A stretch of 64,000 bases of DNA from Mycobacterium sp. ITM-2016-00317 (GTDB lineage Bacteria > Actinomycetota > Actinomycetes > Mycobacteriales > Mycobacteriaceae). Positions 46,670 to 55,649 of this stretch are shown piece after piece. The stretch covers positions 1,798,001-1,862,000 of the forward strand of contig NZ_CP134399.1 in NCBI RefSeq assembly GCF_002968295.1, given 5' to 3'. The notes beneath the pieces were generated by a model, which saw only the letters and a program-made list of their open reading frames with translations, was not told the origin of the DNA and searched no databases. The position numbers and the translations under genes are program-made. Positions within the stretch are counted from its first letter, which is position 1, and each line of letters opens with the position of its first letter.

Positions 46670-47848
46670 TTGCAACTCACTCAGGACGCGGGACTGGGCG
46701 CACTGCGAGGGCGTGTCCGCGATCTGGCCGCCCGGCACGCCCCGCCGAGGCAGGCGCGCACCGGGGTCCGCGCACCCGAGCCGGACCAGGTGCCCGCGCT
46801 GCGTGAGTGGACCGGGCTGTTGTTCGCCGAGCAATTGCTGGGAGTGAACTGGCCCGTCGAGTACGGCGGCCTGGCCGATTCGCATCCGCTCCATGAGTCG
46901 GTGGTCGCCGACGAGCTGGTCCGGGCGGGTGCGGCGGGACCGGTGGGCGGCGGATTGCTTGCGGCAGGGGCGATCATCGCGTCGGGCAGCACCGAGCAGA
47001 AGGATTACTTCCTGCCGCGGATCCGGTCGGGGGAGCACATCTGGTGTCAGCTCTTCAGCGAGCCCGACGCGGGCAGCGACCTCGCCGGCCTGCGCACGAG
47101 GGCCCGCCTGGACGGCGACGAGTACGTGGTGGACGGGCAGAAGGTCTGGACCACCAACGGTCAGCACGCCGACTGGGGTTACCTGTTGGCCCGCACCGAC
47201 GCCGACGCCCCCAAACACGCGGGCATCACCGCGTTCGCACTCGACATGACGACACCCGGCGTCACCGTGCGGCCGCTGCGGGAGATCACCGGCACGTCGG
47301 ACTTCAACGAGGTCTTCCTCGACGGCGTGCGCATCCCCGCAGACCGGGTCATCGGCGAGGTCAACCGGGGCTGGGCGGTGACCACCGCGAGCCTGGCGCA
47401 CGAGCGTTCCAGCGCGGGAGGCGGCGCGTCGCTGTTCGGCGCGCTGGACAGGCTCGTCCGCCTGGCCACCGAGATCAGCTGCGACGGCGGCTCGGCGATC
47501 GACCGCGACGACATCCGCCAGGAGATCGGCAAACTGGCCGCCGACGTCCACGTCAACGCGCTGGTCTCGGCGTTCGGGGACAGCAGGTCGCTGCACGGCA
47601 CCGGCGACTTCGGCGACGCACCCGTGTCGAAGATCCTGTTCAGCGAAATCAACCTGGCGCTCCACGAATTCGGGTTCGAGCTGCAGGGCCATGACGGCAT
47701 CCGGGTCGAGGGGGACCCCGAGGTGTGGGACGACGGATGGTGGCAGGACGGCTTCCTCTACGCGCGTGCGTTCACCATCGCCGGCGGCACCAACGAGGTG
47801 TTGCGCAACGTGATCGCCGAGCGGGCACTGGGGCTGCCACGCGGATGA
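46670..47848 (+). CDS. Acyl-CoA dehydrogenase, first gene of the mce operon
   Basis: 392 residues: LFAEQLLGVNWPVEYGG at the N-terminal domain, LFSEPDAGSDLAGLRTRA in the flavin domain, KVWTTNGQHADWGYLLART and FTIAGGTNEVLRNVIAERALGLPR at the C-terminus. TTG 46670 is preferred to TTG 46643 because GCGGAGGA ends four bases before it. This gene, divergent from the frameshifted paralogue, begins a long collinear operon (gaps 55, overlap 1, 28 bases and then 4-base overlaps). It presumably oxidises the CoA ester of whatever the Mce system imports. Confidence 0.88.
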   Translation: MQLTQDAGLGALRGRVRDLAARHAPPRQARTGVRAPEPDQVPALREWTGLLFAEQLLGVNWPVEYGGLADSHPLHESVVADELVRAGAAGPVGGGLLAAGAIIASGSTEQKDYFLPRIRSGEHIWCQLFSEPDAGSDLAGLRTRARLDGDEYVVDGQKVWTTNGQHADWGYLLARTDADAPKHAGITAFALDMTTPGVTVRPLREITGTSDFNEVFLDGVRIPADRVIGEVNRGWAVTTASLAHERSSAGGGASLFGALDRLVRLATEISCDGGSAIDRDDIRQEIGKLAADVHVNALVSAFGDSRSLHGTGDFGDAPVSKILFSEINLALHEFGFELQGHDGIRVEGDPEVWDDGWWQDGFLYARAFTIAGGTNEVLRNVIAERALGLPRG

Positions 47849-47903
47849 CGGGGGCGGCCGGGCCACCGGCTGCGGACAGAGTGTTGGACTCGGAGGACAG
47901 GCA

Positions 47904-49061
47904 ATGCCGCTACAGGACTGGATGAAGATCATCTCGGTGGACGACCACGTCATCGAGCATCCCCGGGTATGGCAGGACCGGTTGCCCGAGAAGCATTGCC
48001 AGGCCGGACCTCAGATCATCGAAACCGCTGAGGGCCACCATGTGTGGCGGTTCGAAGAGCAGCTCTATCCGCAGATCGGCCTCAACGCGGTCGCCGGCAA
48101 GCCACCTGCGGAGTACGGGATGGAACCGGTCCGCTACGACCAGATGATCCCCGGCTGCTACGACCCCGTCGAGCGGGTCAAGGACATGGACATCGACGGC
48201 GTGCACGCCGCACTGGCCTTCCCGTCCTTTCCCGGATTCGGTGGCGGGGTCTTCCAGCGCGCCCGGGACAAGGACCTCGCGCTGAACTGCGTGCGCGCCT
48301 GGAACGACTTCCAGATCGACGAATGGTGCGCGACGGCGCCGGACCGATTGATTCCGTTGGGGATTCTGCCCACCTGGGATCCCGGGCTGGCCGCCGATGA
48401 GGTGGAACGGCTGGCGCGCATCGGCACCAAGGCGGTGTCCTTCCCCGACAGCCCCGTGCCGCTGGGCCTGCCGTCGTTCCACGATCCCTCCCACTGGGAG
48501 GTGCTCTGGGATGCGCTCGAGGCCGCGGACATGCCGGTGTGCCTGCATTTCGGCTCCGGGGGATACGTCCCCGGCTTTTCGTTCGCGGCCGGCTCCTACG
48601 ACCCCAACGCGCCGTTCGCCGTGGCCATCGCAACGTTCTCGACCAACTTGATGTGGAGCACCGCCGACCTGGTGTTCTCCGGTGTGCTGCAACGTCACCC
48701 GAAGCTGAAGTTCATGCTGTCCGAAGGCGGCATCGGCTGGATTCCGTATCTGCTGGAGCGGCTGGACTACACCTGGGAGCGGCACCGGTGGTACCAGAAG
48801 ATCAGCCGCACCGACCGGCCGTCGGACCTGTTCCGCAGGCACTTCTGGGGATGCTTCATCGACGACGTGCACGGGGTCGAGGCGCGGGACGCGATCGGCG
48901 TGGAGAACATCCTCGTCGAGGTCGACTACCCGCACTCCGACTCGAACTGGCCCAACAGCCGCAAGCGGATCGCCGAGAACCTTCTCTCGGTCGACGACGC
49001 CGACGTCCACCGCATCGTCGAACTCAACGCGCGTGCCCTCCTGCGCTTCGGGGAGGCCTGA
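47904..49061 (+). CDS. Amidohydrolase 2 family (ACMS decarboxylase-like) hydrolase
   Basis: 385 residues. Metal-dependent TIM-barrel: SVDDHVIEHP at the N-terminus, DVHAALAFPSFPGF-like segment (GVHAALAFPSFPGFGGG), PVCLHFGSGG, LSEGGIGWIPYLLERLDY and ENILVEVDYPHSDSNWP with the final Asp. In actinobacteria such proteins act in aromatic or terpenoid degradation, as hydrolases or decarboxylases. ATG 47904 has GGAGGAC upstream. Its stop overlaps the start of the next gene by one base. Substrate unknown. Confidence 0.88.
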   Translation: MPLQDWMKIISVDDHVIEHPRVWQDRLPEKHCQAGPQIIETAEGHHVWRFEEQLYPQIGLNAVAGKPPAEYGMEPVRYDQMIPGCYDPVERVKDMDIDGVHAALAFPSFPGFGGGVFQRARDKDLALNCVRAWNDFQIDEWCATAPDRLIPLGILPTWDPGLAADEVERLARIGTKAVSFPDSPVPLGLPSFHDPSHWEVLWDALEAADMPVCLHFGSGGYVPGFSFAAGSYDPNAPFAVAIATFSTNLMWSTADLVFSGVLQRHPKLKFMLSEGGIGWIPYLLERLDYTWERHRWYQKISRTDRPSDLFRRHFWGCFIDDVHGVEARDAIGVENILVEVDYPHSDSNWPNSRKRIAENLLSVDDADVHRIVELNARALLRFGEA

Positions 49062-49345
49062 TGACCGAGCCGCGGCCGGACACCGACGATTACGACCTGT
49101 TGACCTTCGGTGAGGTGGCGGCCCGGCTGGCCGAGGAACTGACTGAGGCCACCGAACAGCTGGAACGGGTCCGCGCCCGGACACCGTCGGACACCGATGA
49201 GATCGCTCGCATCGAGAGCCGTATCGCGCTGCTGCGTGAGAGCGGAGACCGCTACCGGCGCGAGCAACAGACGAACGAGTCGTTCACCAGGCGGTTCGGC
49301 TCCGTGGCGAGCCCACCGTCCGGTCAACGCCCCGAGTGGCGCTGA
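49061..49345 (+). CDS. Small helical protein between the amidohydrolase and yrbEA
   Basis: 94 residues: an acidic start (TEPRPDTDDYDLLTFGEVAARL), then two predicted amphipathic helices rich in Glu/Arg (EELTEATEQLERVRA, IARIESRIALLRESGDRYRREQ) with heptad-like spacing, so a short coiled coil is likely. No enzyme motif. It overlaps the amidohydrolase stop (TGATG) and precedes yrbEA by 28 bases, so it is co-translated with its neighbours. It might be an adaptor; I do not recognise a named family. Confidence 0.75.
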   Translation: MTEPRPDTDDYDLLTFGEVAARLAEELTEATEQLERVRARTPSDTDEIARIESRIALLRESGDRYRREQQTNESFTRRFGSVASPPSGQRPEWR

Positions 49346-49373
49346 GAAGCCAGGACGGGGGAACCGGGAGTCA

Positions 49374-50222
49374 ATGGTGACGACACGGGACATGCCCTCA
49401 CCGCTCGGTGAGGTCGGCGAATGGACGAAGGGCTATGCCAGGCGGCATCCCGTCGCATCGCTGGAAACCGTGGGCAGCCAGTTCATCCTGGGATTGCGCT
49501 CGCTGCAGTACCTGATCCTAGACATCGTCAGGTGGCGCTTCCCGTTCGCGGAGTTCGTCCAGCAGGCGTCCTTCATGGCGTCGACCGCCATGCTGCCGAC
49601 GATGTGTGTCGCCATCCCGATCGGCGTGACCCTGCAGATCCAGTTCGCGCTGCTGGCCGGCCAGGTCGGGGCCACGTCGCTGGCCGGCGCAGCCAGTGGA
49701 CTCGCGGTCATCCGTCAGGGCGCACCGCTGGTGGCCGCGCTGCTGATGGCCTCGGCGGTGGGCTCGGCCATCTGCGCCGATCTCGGCTCCCGGACGATCC
49801 GTGACGAGGTGGACGCCCTTGAGGTGATGGGTATCTCGGCGGTCCGCAGGCTGGTGGTGCCGCGCCTGGCGGCCGCGATCGTCGTGGGTGTCGCGCTGAC
49901 GGGGTTGGTGTGCTTCATCGGTTTCCTGGCGGGCTATCTGTTCAACACCTTCGCCCAGGACGGCGCCCCGGGAAGCTTCGTGACCACGTTCGCGTCCTTC
50001 GCGACGGTCGGTGACCTGGTGCTGACCCTGATCAAGGCGGTGGTGTTCGGCGCGATCGTCGCCGTGGTCGCGTGCGACAAGGGGTTGACCACCAAGGGCG
50101 GGCCTGCGGGAGTGGCGAACTCGGTCAACGCCACGGTGGTCGCCTCGATCCTGCTGCTGATGATCACCAACGTGGTGTTCACGCAGATGTACGTGTTGCT
50201 GTTCCCGAAGGTGGCTCTCTGA
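49374..50222 (+). CDS. yrbEA: Mce-associated ABC permease YrbEA (MlaE family)
   Basis: 282 residues, MlaE-type permease with about six hydrophobic segments and the conserved EVDALEVMGISAVRRLVVPRL cytoplasmic loop that contacts the MceG/MlaF ATPase. With YrbEB it forms the membrane channel for lipids delivered by the Mce proteins. ATG 49374 has GGGAG before it; ATG 49392 is a possible alternative. The stop overlaps yrbEB by one base. The ATPase is not encoded here. Confidence 0.95.
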   Translation: MVTTRDMPSPLGEVGEWTKGYARRHPVASLETVGSQFILGLRSLQYLILDIVRWRFPFAEFVQQASFMASTAMLPTMCVAIPIGVTLQIQFALLAGQVGATSLAGAASGLAVIRQGAPLVAALLMASAVGSAICADLGSRTIRDEVDALEVMGISAVRRLVVPRLAAAIVVGVALTGLVCFIGFLAGYLFNTFAQDGAPGSFVTTFASFATVGDLVLTLIKAVVFGAIVAVVACDKGLTTKGGPAGVANSVNATVVASILLLMITNVVFTQMYVLLFPKVAL

Positions 50223-51076
50223 TGGCGGCGCCGTACTACCCGCGTGGGATCCGGCCCCTCGTGGTCGCGTCGACGGCGGTGGCCGGCGGCGGTGTCCGCC
50301 TGGGTCACATGCTGACGTTCTTCGTCCGCGCGGTGGCCGGGATCCCGGTGACGCTCACGCGCTACCGCAAGGCCTTCCTGACCATCCTGTCCGATGTCAC
50401 CTGGGGCAACGGCTCCATCGTGGTCGGCGGCGGCACGGCGTGGGTGATCATCCTGCTCGGCGCGTCCGCCGGGGCGATCGTCGGCATCGAGGGACTGCAG
50501 GCACTGCACCTGCTCGGCATGGAACCCGCCGCGGGCCTGCTGTCCTCGACGGTGTCCACGCGTGAGCTGGCGCCCGTCATGGCGGCGCTGGCCTTCGCCG
50601 CGCAGGCAGGCTGCCGGTTCACCGCGCAGCTGGGTTCGATGCGCATCTCCGAGGAGATCGACGCGATGGAATCGCTGGCGATCCGGCCGATCCCGTACCT
50701 GATCACCACCCGGCTGCTCGCGTCGGTGGTGGCGATCATCCCGCTGTACATCCTGTGTCTGCTGATCAACTACGCGGCCGTGCAGACCGTGGTGAGCTTC
50801 GCGGGCGGGCTGTCGGCGGGTTCCTACGATCACTACTTCCGGTTGGTGCTGACAGGCTCCGACATCCTGTACTCGGTCTGCAAGGCCGTCGTGTTCGTCA
50901 CCATCACCTCGACGATTCAGTGCTACTACGGCTATTTCGCCAGCGGCGGCCCGCAGGGCGTCGGTGTGGCGGCGGGCCGCGCGATGCGCGCCAGCATCTC
51001 GGTGATGATCATCGTCAACCTGCTTCTGACCGTCGGGCTCTGGGGCATCGGGTCCGGCGCGAGGCTCGGTGGCTGA
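50222..51076 (+). CDS. yrbEB: Mce-associated ABC permease YrbEB (MlaE family)
   Basis: 284 residues, paralogous to YrbEA. The cytoplasmic coupling loop EEIDAMESLAIRPIPYLITTRL and the preceding QAGCRFTAQLGSMRI are intact. The initial 40 residues include an amphipathic interface helix (TLTRYRKAFLTILSDVTWGNG). It starts within the yrbEA stop and overlaps mceA by eight bases. Mce transporters import lipids; this system's type (Mce1-4 or other) cannot be told from the permeases alone. Confidence 0.95.
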   Translation: MAAPYYPRGIRPLVVASTAVAGGGVRLGHMLTFFVRAVAGIPVTLTRYRKAFLTILSDVTWGNGSIVVGGGTAWVIILLGASAGAIVGIEGLQALHLLGMEPAAGLLSSTVSTRELAPVMAALAFAAQAGCRFTAQLGSMRISEEIDAMESLAIRPIPYLITTRLLASVVAIIPLYILCLLINYAAVQTVVSFAGGLSAGSYDHYFRLVLTGSDILYSVCKAVVFVTITSTIQCYYGYFASGGPQGVGVAAGRAMRASISVMIIVNLLLTVGLWGIGSGARLGG

Positions 51077-52457
51077 GATGGTGCAGAGGTTCGAGTCGGC
51101 GGCCAAGGACGTCTCCCCACGGCGGCTGCTGCTGCGCGGAGTGGCCCTGCTGATCGGCACCGCACTGCTGGCCGCCGCCGCCGTCGCGAAATCAGAGGGG
51201 ATGTTCTCCGGCCACGTGCAGGTGCTCGCGCTGCTCGCCGACGTCGGCGACGGCCTGCCGCAGGGTTCCGACGTCAAGTTCCGCGGTGCGCTCGTCGGCA
51301 GGGTCGACGGTGTGGAACCGGCGCTCGACGGCGGCGCGAACACCGTCGCGCTGACCCTCGATCCCCGTTTCGCGCAGGCCATCCCGGCGACGGTGACCGC
51401 CCGCGTGGTGCCCGGCAACGTGTTCGCGGTGTCGTCGATCCAGCTCGTCGACAACGGGCCCGCGCCCGCGCTGCGCACCGGCTCGGAGATCGTCCAGGAC
51501 CAGAGTCTGGCCACCGTCCAGTTCCAGACCGCGCTGACCAAACTGCGCAACGTGCTCGGAGCGGCCGGGCGGCCCGGGTCCGGCGACTCCGTCGGGGTGC
51601 TCGCCGCGGTCGCCGAGGCCACCAGCGGGCGGGGCGACGAGCTGACCCACGCGGGCGGCGGAGCCAAACGCATCGTCGACCAGCTCAACGCGCTGATGGT
51701 GGACGACGGTACGACGCCGACGCTGGAGGTGCTCTCGGATGCGTTGCAGGGCCTGCAGTCCTCGTCGCCGGAGCTGCTCGACGCCGTCCATCAGGCCGTG
51801 GTGCCGATGCGCACCGTCGCCGAGAAGCGCCGAGAGCTGGCCGATTTCCTGTCCGCCGGGAACACCACGTTCGGCTCGATGGGCACGGCGTTCGAGAACC
51901 ACACCGACCGGCTGATCGCGATCACCACCCAACTGTCGCCGGTACTCGGCGTGCTCGCCGACGGAGGAGCGGAGTTCCCGGCCATCGTCACCCGGATCAA
52001 CAATCTGTCCACCCGGTTCTTCGACGAGGTGTGGAACCCCGACAGGAACCACGGCACCGGAAAGTTCATGCTGGTGTTCACCCCGAACCGGATGTACACC
52101 CGGCAGGACTGCCCGCGCTACGGCGCACTCGAAGGACCCAGCTGCGCGACCGCGCCCGTCACCCAGGACGTCCCCGCGCTGGCGCCGATGACCGATCCGC
52201 GCAGCTACCCACTGCCCAGGACGATGCCGGGCGGCAACGTCGGCCCGGTGGGCAGCGCCGAGGAGCGGGCGGCGATCGCCGAACTCCTCGGCCCCGACAC
52301 CAATGTCGCGTCCGAGATCCTCCTCGGGCCGGTGGCCCGGGGCAACACCGTGCACGTCGTGCCGGAGCCAGTACCGAATTCCGACGCGGCCACGCCGCCG
52401 CTGCCGCTGCTGCCCGCCGAGGCGCAGCCCGTCGCACCGGGAGGTGAGAACCCGTGA
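51069..52457 (+). CDS. mceA: Mce family protein, MceA position
   Basis: 462 residues. One N-terminal membrane helix (near 18-38), then the MCE domain (about 45-130: VGDGLPQGSDVKFRGALVGRVDGVE) and a long helical region that forms the tube of the Mce hexamer, then a Pro-rich tail. The GTG at 51069 gives an eight-base overlap with yrbEB; ATG 51078 is also possible. It shows the MceA-type segment NPDRNHGTGKFMLVFTPNRM near the C-terminus. Confidence 0.93.
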   Translation: MAEMVQRFESAAKDVSPRRLLLRGVALLIGTALLAAAAVAKSEGMFSGHVQVLALLADVGDGLPQGSDVKFRGALVGRVDGVEPALDGGANTVALTLDPRFAQAIPATVTARVVPGNVFAVSSIQLVDNGPAPALRTGSEIVQDQSLATVQFQTALTKLRNVLGAAGRPGSGDSVGVLAAVAEATSGRGDELTHAGGGAKRIVDQLNALMVDDGTTPTLEVLSDALQGLQSSSPELLDAVHQAVVPMRTVAEKRRELADFLSAGNTTFGSMGTAFENHTDRLIAITTQLSPVLGVLADGGAEFPAIVTRINNLSTRFFDEVWNPDRNHGTGKFMLVFTPNRMYTRQDCPRYGALEGPSCATAPVTQDVPALAPMTDPRSYPLPRTMPGGNVGPVGSAEERAAIAELLGPDTNVASEILLGPVARGNTVHVVPEPVPNSDAATPPLPLLPAEAQPVAPGGENP

Positions 52458-53503
52458 GTTACCGGCGCCCACTGATCTGGGTATGCGTGTTCCTGTCGGT
52501 CTGCCTGGCCCTGATCTGGACGGTCTTCGTCACGCTGCAGCGCAACGTCGGTGGTGACACCGAGTCCTACGGCGCGATGTTCACCGACGTGTCCGGCCTG
52601 AAGGTCGGCGACGAAGTCCGGATGGCAGGGGTGAAGGTCGGCCGCGTCGACGAGGTGGCACTCGACGGCGACATGGCCAGGGTCGGGTTCCGCGTGCAGA
52701 CCGAGCAGGTGCTCTACGGAAACACCAAGGCGTCCATCGTCTACCAGAACATCATCGGCCAGCGCTACCTCGGCCTGTCACTCGGCGACCGCTCCACCAA
52801 CCCGAGCGAACCGGTCGTACTTCCCGCCGGCGCGGTGATCCCCGTCGAACGCACCGAGCCGTCGTTCGACATCTCCAACCTGCTCAACGGTTTCGAGCCG
52901 CTGTTCGCGTTGCTCAACCCCGACCAGGTCGACAACCTCACCACCGCGATCGTGCGCTCCACCCAGGGCGACACGGGCGCGCTGACCATGCTGATCTCCG
53001 AAACCACCCGGCTGGCCCAGTCGTACTCCGGCACCGACCAGATCCTGGAGAGCGTGCTGGCCAATCTCAACTCCGTGGTGGGTTCGCTGGCCGAACGCGA
53101 CGGCGACCTGAAGTCCACCCTCGACTCCGCCGAGGAGGTGTTCGACGGGTTCGCCGTGCGCCGAGAGGAATTCGTCACGTCGATGGATCAGGTGGGCATC
53201 GTCGGTGAGCGGCTCGCGCAGGTCATCACCGACGTGCAACCCGATCTGCGCGAGTGGCTGGCCCGCGAACCCGGATTCGCCAAGCACTTCATGGAGAACA
53301 AACAGGGCTTCGCCTACATGGGGTTCAACACCCCCCTGATGCTCAAGGGGCTCGCCCGGATCAGCCAGGGCGGAACGTATCTGGACATCTACGCATGCCA
53401 TCTGACGGTCAGTCAGTTCCCGCGCATCGACAGTCTGATCGACGCGATCATCCGGAACGCCACTCCAGGCGGCAGGATCCAGCAGAGCGCGAAATGCCAA
53501 TGA
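52454..53503 (+). CDS. mceB: Mce family protein, MceB position
   Basis: 349 residues. Membrane anchor near 10-28, MCE domain near 35-120 (FTDVSGLKVGDEVRMAGVKVGRVDEV) and helical region with EVFDGFAVRREEFVTSMDQV. It ends with the short cysteine-containing segment YACHLTVSQFPR typical of MceB. GTG start overlapping the mceA stop (GTGA). One of six subunits of the heterohexameric lipid conduit across the periplasmic space. Confidence 0.93.
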   Translation: MSYRRPLIWVCVFLSVCLALIWTVFVTLQRNVGGDTESYGAMFTDVSGLKVGDEVRMAGVKVGRVDEVALDGDMARVGFRVQTEQVLYGNTKASIVYQNIIGQRYLGLSLGDRSTNPSEPVVLPAGAVIPVERTEPSFDISNLLNGFEPLFALLNPDQVDNLTTAIVRSTQGDTGALTMLISETTRLAQSYSGTDQILESVLANLNSVVGSLAERDGDLKSTLDSAEEVFDGFAVRREEFVTSMDQVGIVGERLAQVITDVQPDLREWLAREPGFAKHFMENKQGFAYMGFNTPLMLKGLARISQGGTYLDIYACHLTVSQFPRIDSLIDAIIRNATPGGRIQQSAKCQ

Positions 53504-54546
53504 ACACCGGGGGGAGACTCACAGCGGTGTTCCGCAAGCCGATCGAACACCACAGCACCCTGCGGTTGGGGATCATCGCGGTACTGGTCATCGTGCTGAC
53601 CCTGGGCGGGCTGCTCGGCGTACAGCGCCTCGGCCTCGGCAAGACCACCTACGACGCGGATTTCGCGCAGGCGGCTGGACTGAGCGCCGGCGATCAGGTG
53701 ACCGTGGCCGGCGTCTATGTCGGGTCGGTGAAAGGGCTCCGGCTCGACGGCGACAAGGTGGTGGTCACGCTGGAAGTCGACAGGAACGTCCACCTCGGTG
53801 CGGCGACCCGCGCAGGGATCAAGCTCACCACGCTGCTCGGCGCCCGGTACGTCGACCTCAAGCCCGCCGGGTCCGGCGAGCTGACCGACAACCGCATCCC
53901 GCTGGCCAACACCGAGGTGCCGTACACCCTGCAGGACTCGCTGCAGGATGCCACGACGACGTTCGAAGCGGTGGACGCCCAGAAGATCGCCCAGTCGATG
54001 ACCGCGCTGTCCCAGCAATTGCAGGGCTCTCCCGAGATCCTGCCGCAGGCACTGGACAACGTCGCGCATCTGTCCGCGGTCCTCGCCGGTCGCCGCGACG
54101 AGATCGGGGATCTGCTGCGCAGTACGCAGCAGATCGCCGAGTTGCTCGGCGGTCAGCAGCGCAGCCTCGCGACACTGATGACGCAGGGTCGGGACGTGCT
54201 CAGCGATCTGGCGGCCCGCAGGGAGATGATCATCCGGCTCATCGACGCCACCACCGAACTGGTGAACCAGTTGAAGCCGGTGCTGGTCGAAGACCGTGCC
54301 CCGATGGACGAGCTGTTGACCAACCTCGACGGCATCTTGACCTCGGTCGGCAAGAACGACGCGCTGTTCCGCAACACGCTGCAGATGATGCCCGTGCCGC
54401 TGCGCAACTTCACCAACGCGACCGGCAACGGCAACGAGTTCGACTTCTCCTCCTCGGGCGGCACGCTGATCGACTCGGTCATGTGCGCGTTGAGCGGTCG
54501 CGCCGAACAGTTCAACCTGCCGAACTACTTCGAGGACTGCCGGTGA
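53500..54546 (+). CDS. mceC: Mce family protein, MceC position
   Basis: 348 residues. Basic N-terminus, membrane helix near 20-40 (LGIIAVLVIVLTLGGLLG), MCE domain (AQAAGLSAGDQVTVAGVYVGSVKGL) and long coiled helical part. The start is ATG 53500 in an ATGA overlap with mceB, which is preferred over ATG 53494 six bases earlier. C-terminus FNLPNYFEDC is short, without the Pro-rich tail of its neighbours. Confidence 0.92.
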   Translation: MNTGGRLTAVFRKPIEHHSTLRLGIIAVLVIVLTLGGLLGVQRLGLGKTTYDADFAQAAGLSAGDQVTVAGVYVGSVKGLRLDGDKVVVTLEVDRNVHLGAATRAGIKLTTLLGARYVDLKPAGSGELTDNRIPLANTEVPYTLQDSLQDATTTFEAVDAQKIAQSMTALSQQLQGSPEILPQALDNVAHLSAVLAGRRDEIGDLLRSTQQIAELLGGQQRSLATLMTQGRDVLSDLAARREMIIRLIDATTELVNQLKPVLVEDRAPMDELLTNLDGILTSVGKNDALFRNTLQMMPVPLRNFTNATGNGNEFDFSSSGGTLIDSVMCALSGRAEQFNLPNYFEDCR

Positions 54547-55649
54547 CGCGGCGCACGCTCGGCAAGGGGGCGGCCATCGTGGCGATGGCCCTGGCGGCGG
54601 GCGGATGCTCGGGCGGGCCGATGGCATCGAGCGAACGCGGAATGGTCATCACGGCCCAATTCGACAGCGCCAGTGGACTGTACGAGGGCAACGCGGTGTC
54701 GATCCTCGGGATGCGAGTGGGTGAGGTGACCGAGATCGTCCCCACCGGGCAGTACGTCGATGTCACGATGCACATCGATGCCGGGGTCAAGATTCCGGCC
54801 GACGCGCAGGCGGTGACGGTCTCGACGTCGATCCTGACCGACCGGCACGTCGAGTTCACCCCGCCCTACCGCGGTGGCCCGACGCTCGCCCACCGCGACA
54901 CTCTCAGCCTGGCCCGGACCCGCACCCCCGTCGAGTTCGACCGGGTGCTGGCGATGATCGACGAACTGGCCGTGCAACTGCAGGGCAACGGCCGCGGCGG
55001 CGGCCCGGTCGCCGACCTGCTGAGCGTCAGTGCCGCGATGACCAGTGGCAACGGCCCCCGGATCCGGGAGTCGCTCGGGGAGCTGTCGACGGCGTTGAAG
55101 CTGAGCAGGGACCGCGGCGCACCGACGGGGGACGCGATCACCACCATCGTCACCAACCTCGACAGCCTGACCAAGGCCGCCGCGGAGAACGACGAGACGA
55201 TCAGGGAATTCGGTTCTGCGTTACGGCAACTCAGTGCCGTGCTGGCCGCCGAACGGCTGGGCAGCGGGTCCGCCGGCGCCCAGGTCAACCAGATCCTCTC
55301 CGGGACAGCCGATCTGCTGGAGGCCAACAGGGAGTCGTTGAAGTCCACAGCGGCCAACACCGAGCTCGTCACCCGGGCGCTGGCGGACTACCGGCGGGAA
55401 CTGGGGGAGGCGTTCGACCTGGTGCCGACCCTGACCAACAACGTCTACAACATGATCGATCCCGAGAAGCAGGCCATCAGAGCGCATCCCGTGCTGGACA
55501 AGATCGAACTGAACACCCAGGCCACCAAGGAGATGTGCAACCTGCTGGGAATGAAGCAGCTCGGCTGCTCCACCGGAACCATCCAGGACTTTGGTCCCGA
55601 CTTCGGGATCACCAGCATGCTCGAGGGATTGGCGGGGTTGGGACCGTGA
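54543..55649 (+). CDS. mceD: Mce family protein, MceD position, with a possible lipobox
   Basis: 368 residues. GTG start in a GTGA overlap. The N-terminus is short and ends in Cys22 (LAAGGC), giving an imperfect lipobox rather than a plain transmembrane anchor. MCE domain near 30-115 (FDSASGLYEGNAVSILGMRVGEVTEI), then helical region. In most mce operons only the fifth gene encodes a lipoprotein, so this one would be additional if the Cys is lipidated. C-terminal cysteines CNLLGMKQLGC are conserved-looking. Confidence 0.9.
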   Translation: MTRRTLGKGAAIVAMALAAGGCSGGPMASSERGMVITAQFDSASGLYEGNAVSILGMRVGEVTEIVPTGQYVDVTMHIDAGVKIPADAQAVTVSTSILTDRHVEFTPPYRGGPTLAHRDTLSLARTRTPVEFDRVLAMIDELAVQLQGNGRGGGPVADLLSVSAAMTSGNGPRIRESLGELSTALKLSRDRGAPTGDAITTIVTNLDSLTKAAAENDETIREFGSALRQLSAVLAAERLGSGSAGAQVNQILSGTADLLEANRESLKSTAANTELVTRALADYRRELGEAFDLVPTLTNNVYNMIDPEKQAIRAHPVLDKIELNTQATKEMCNLLGMKQLGCSTGTIQDFGPDFGITSMLEGLAGLGP

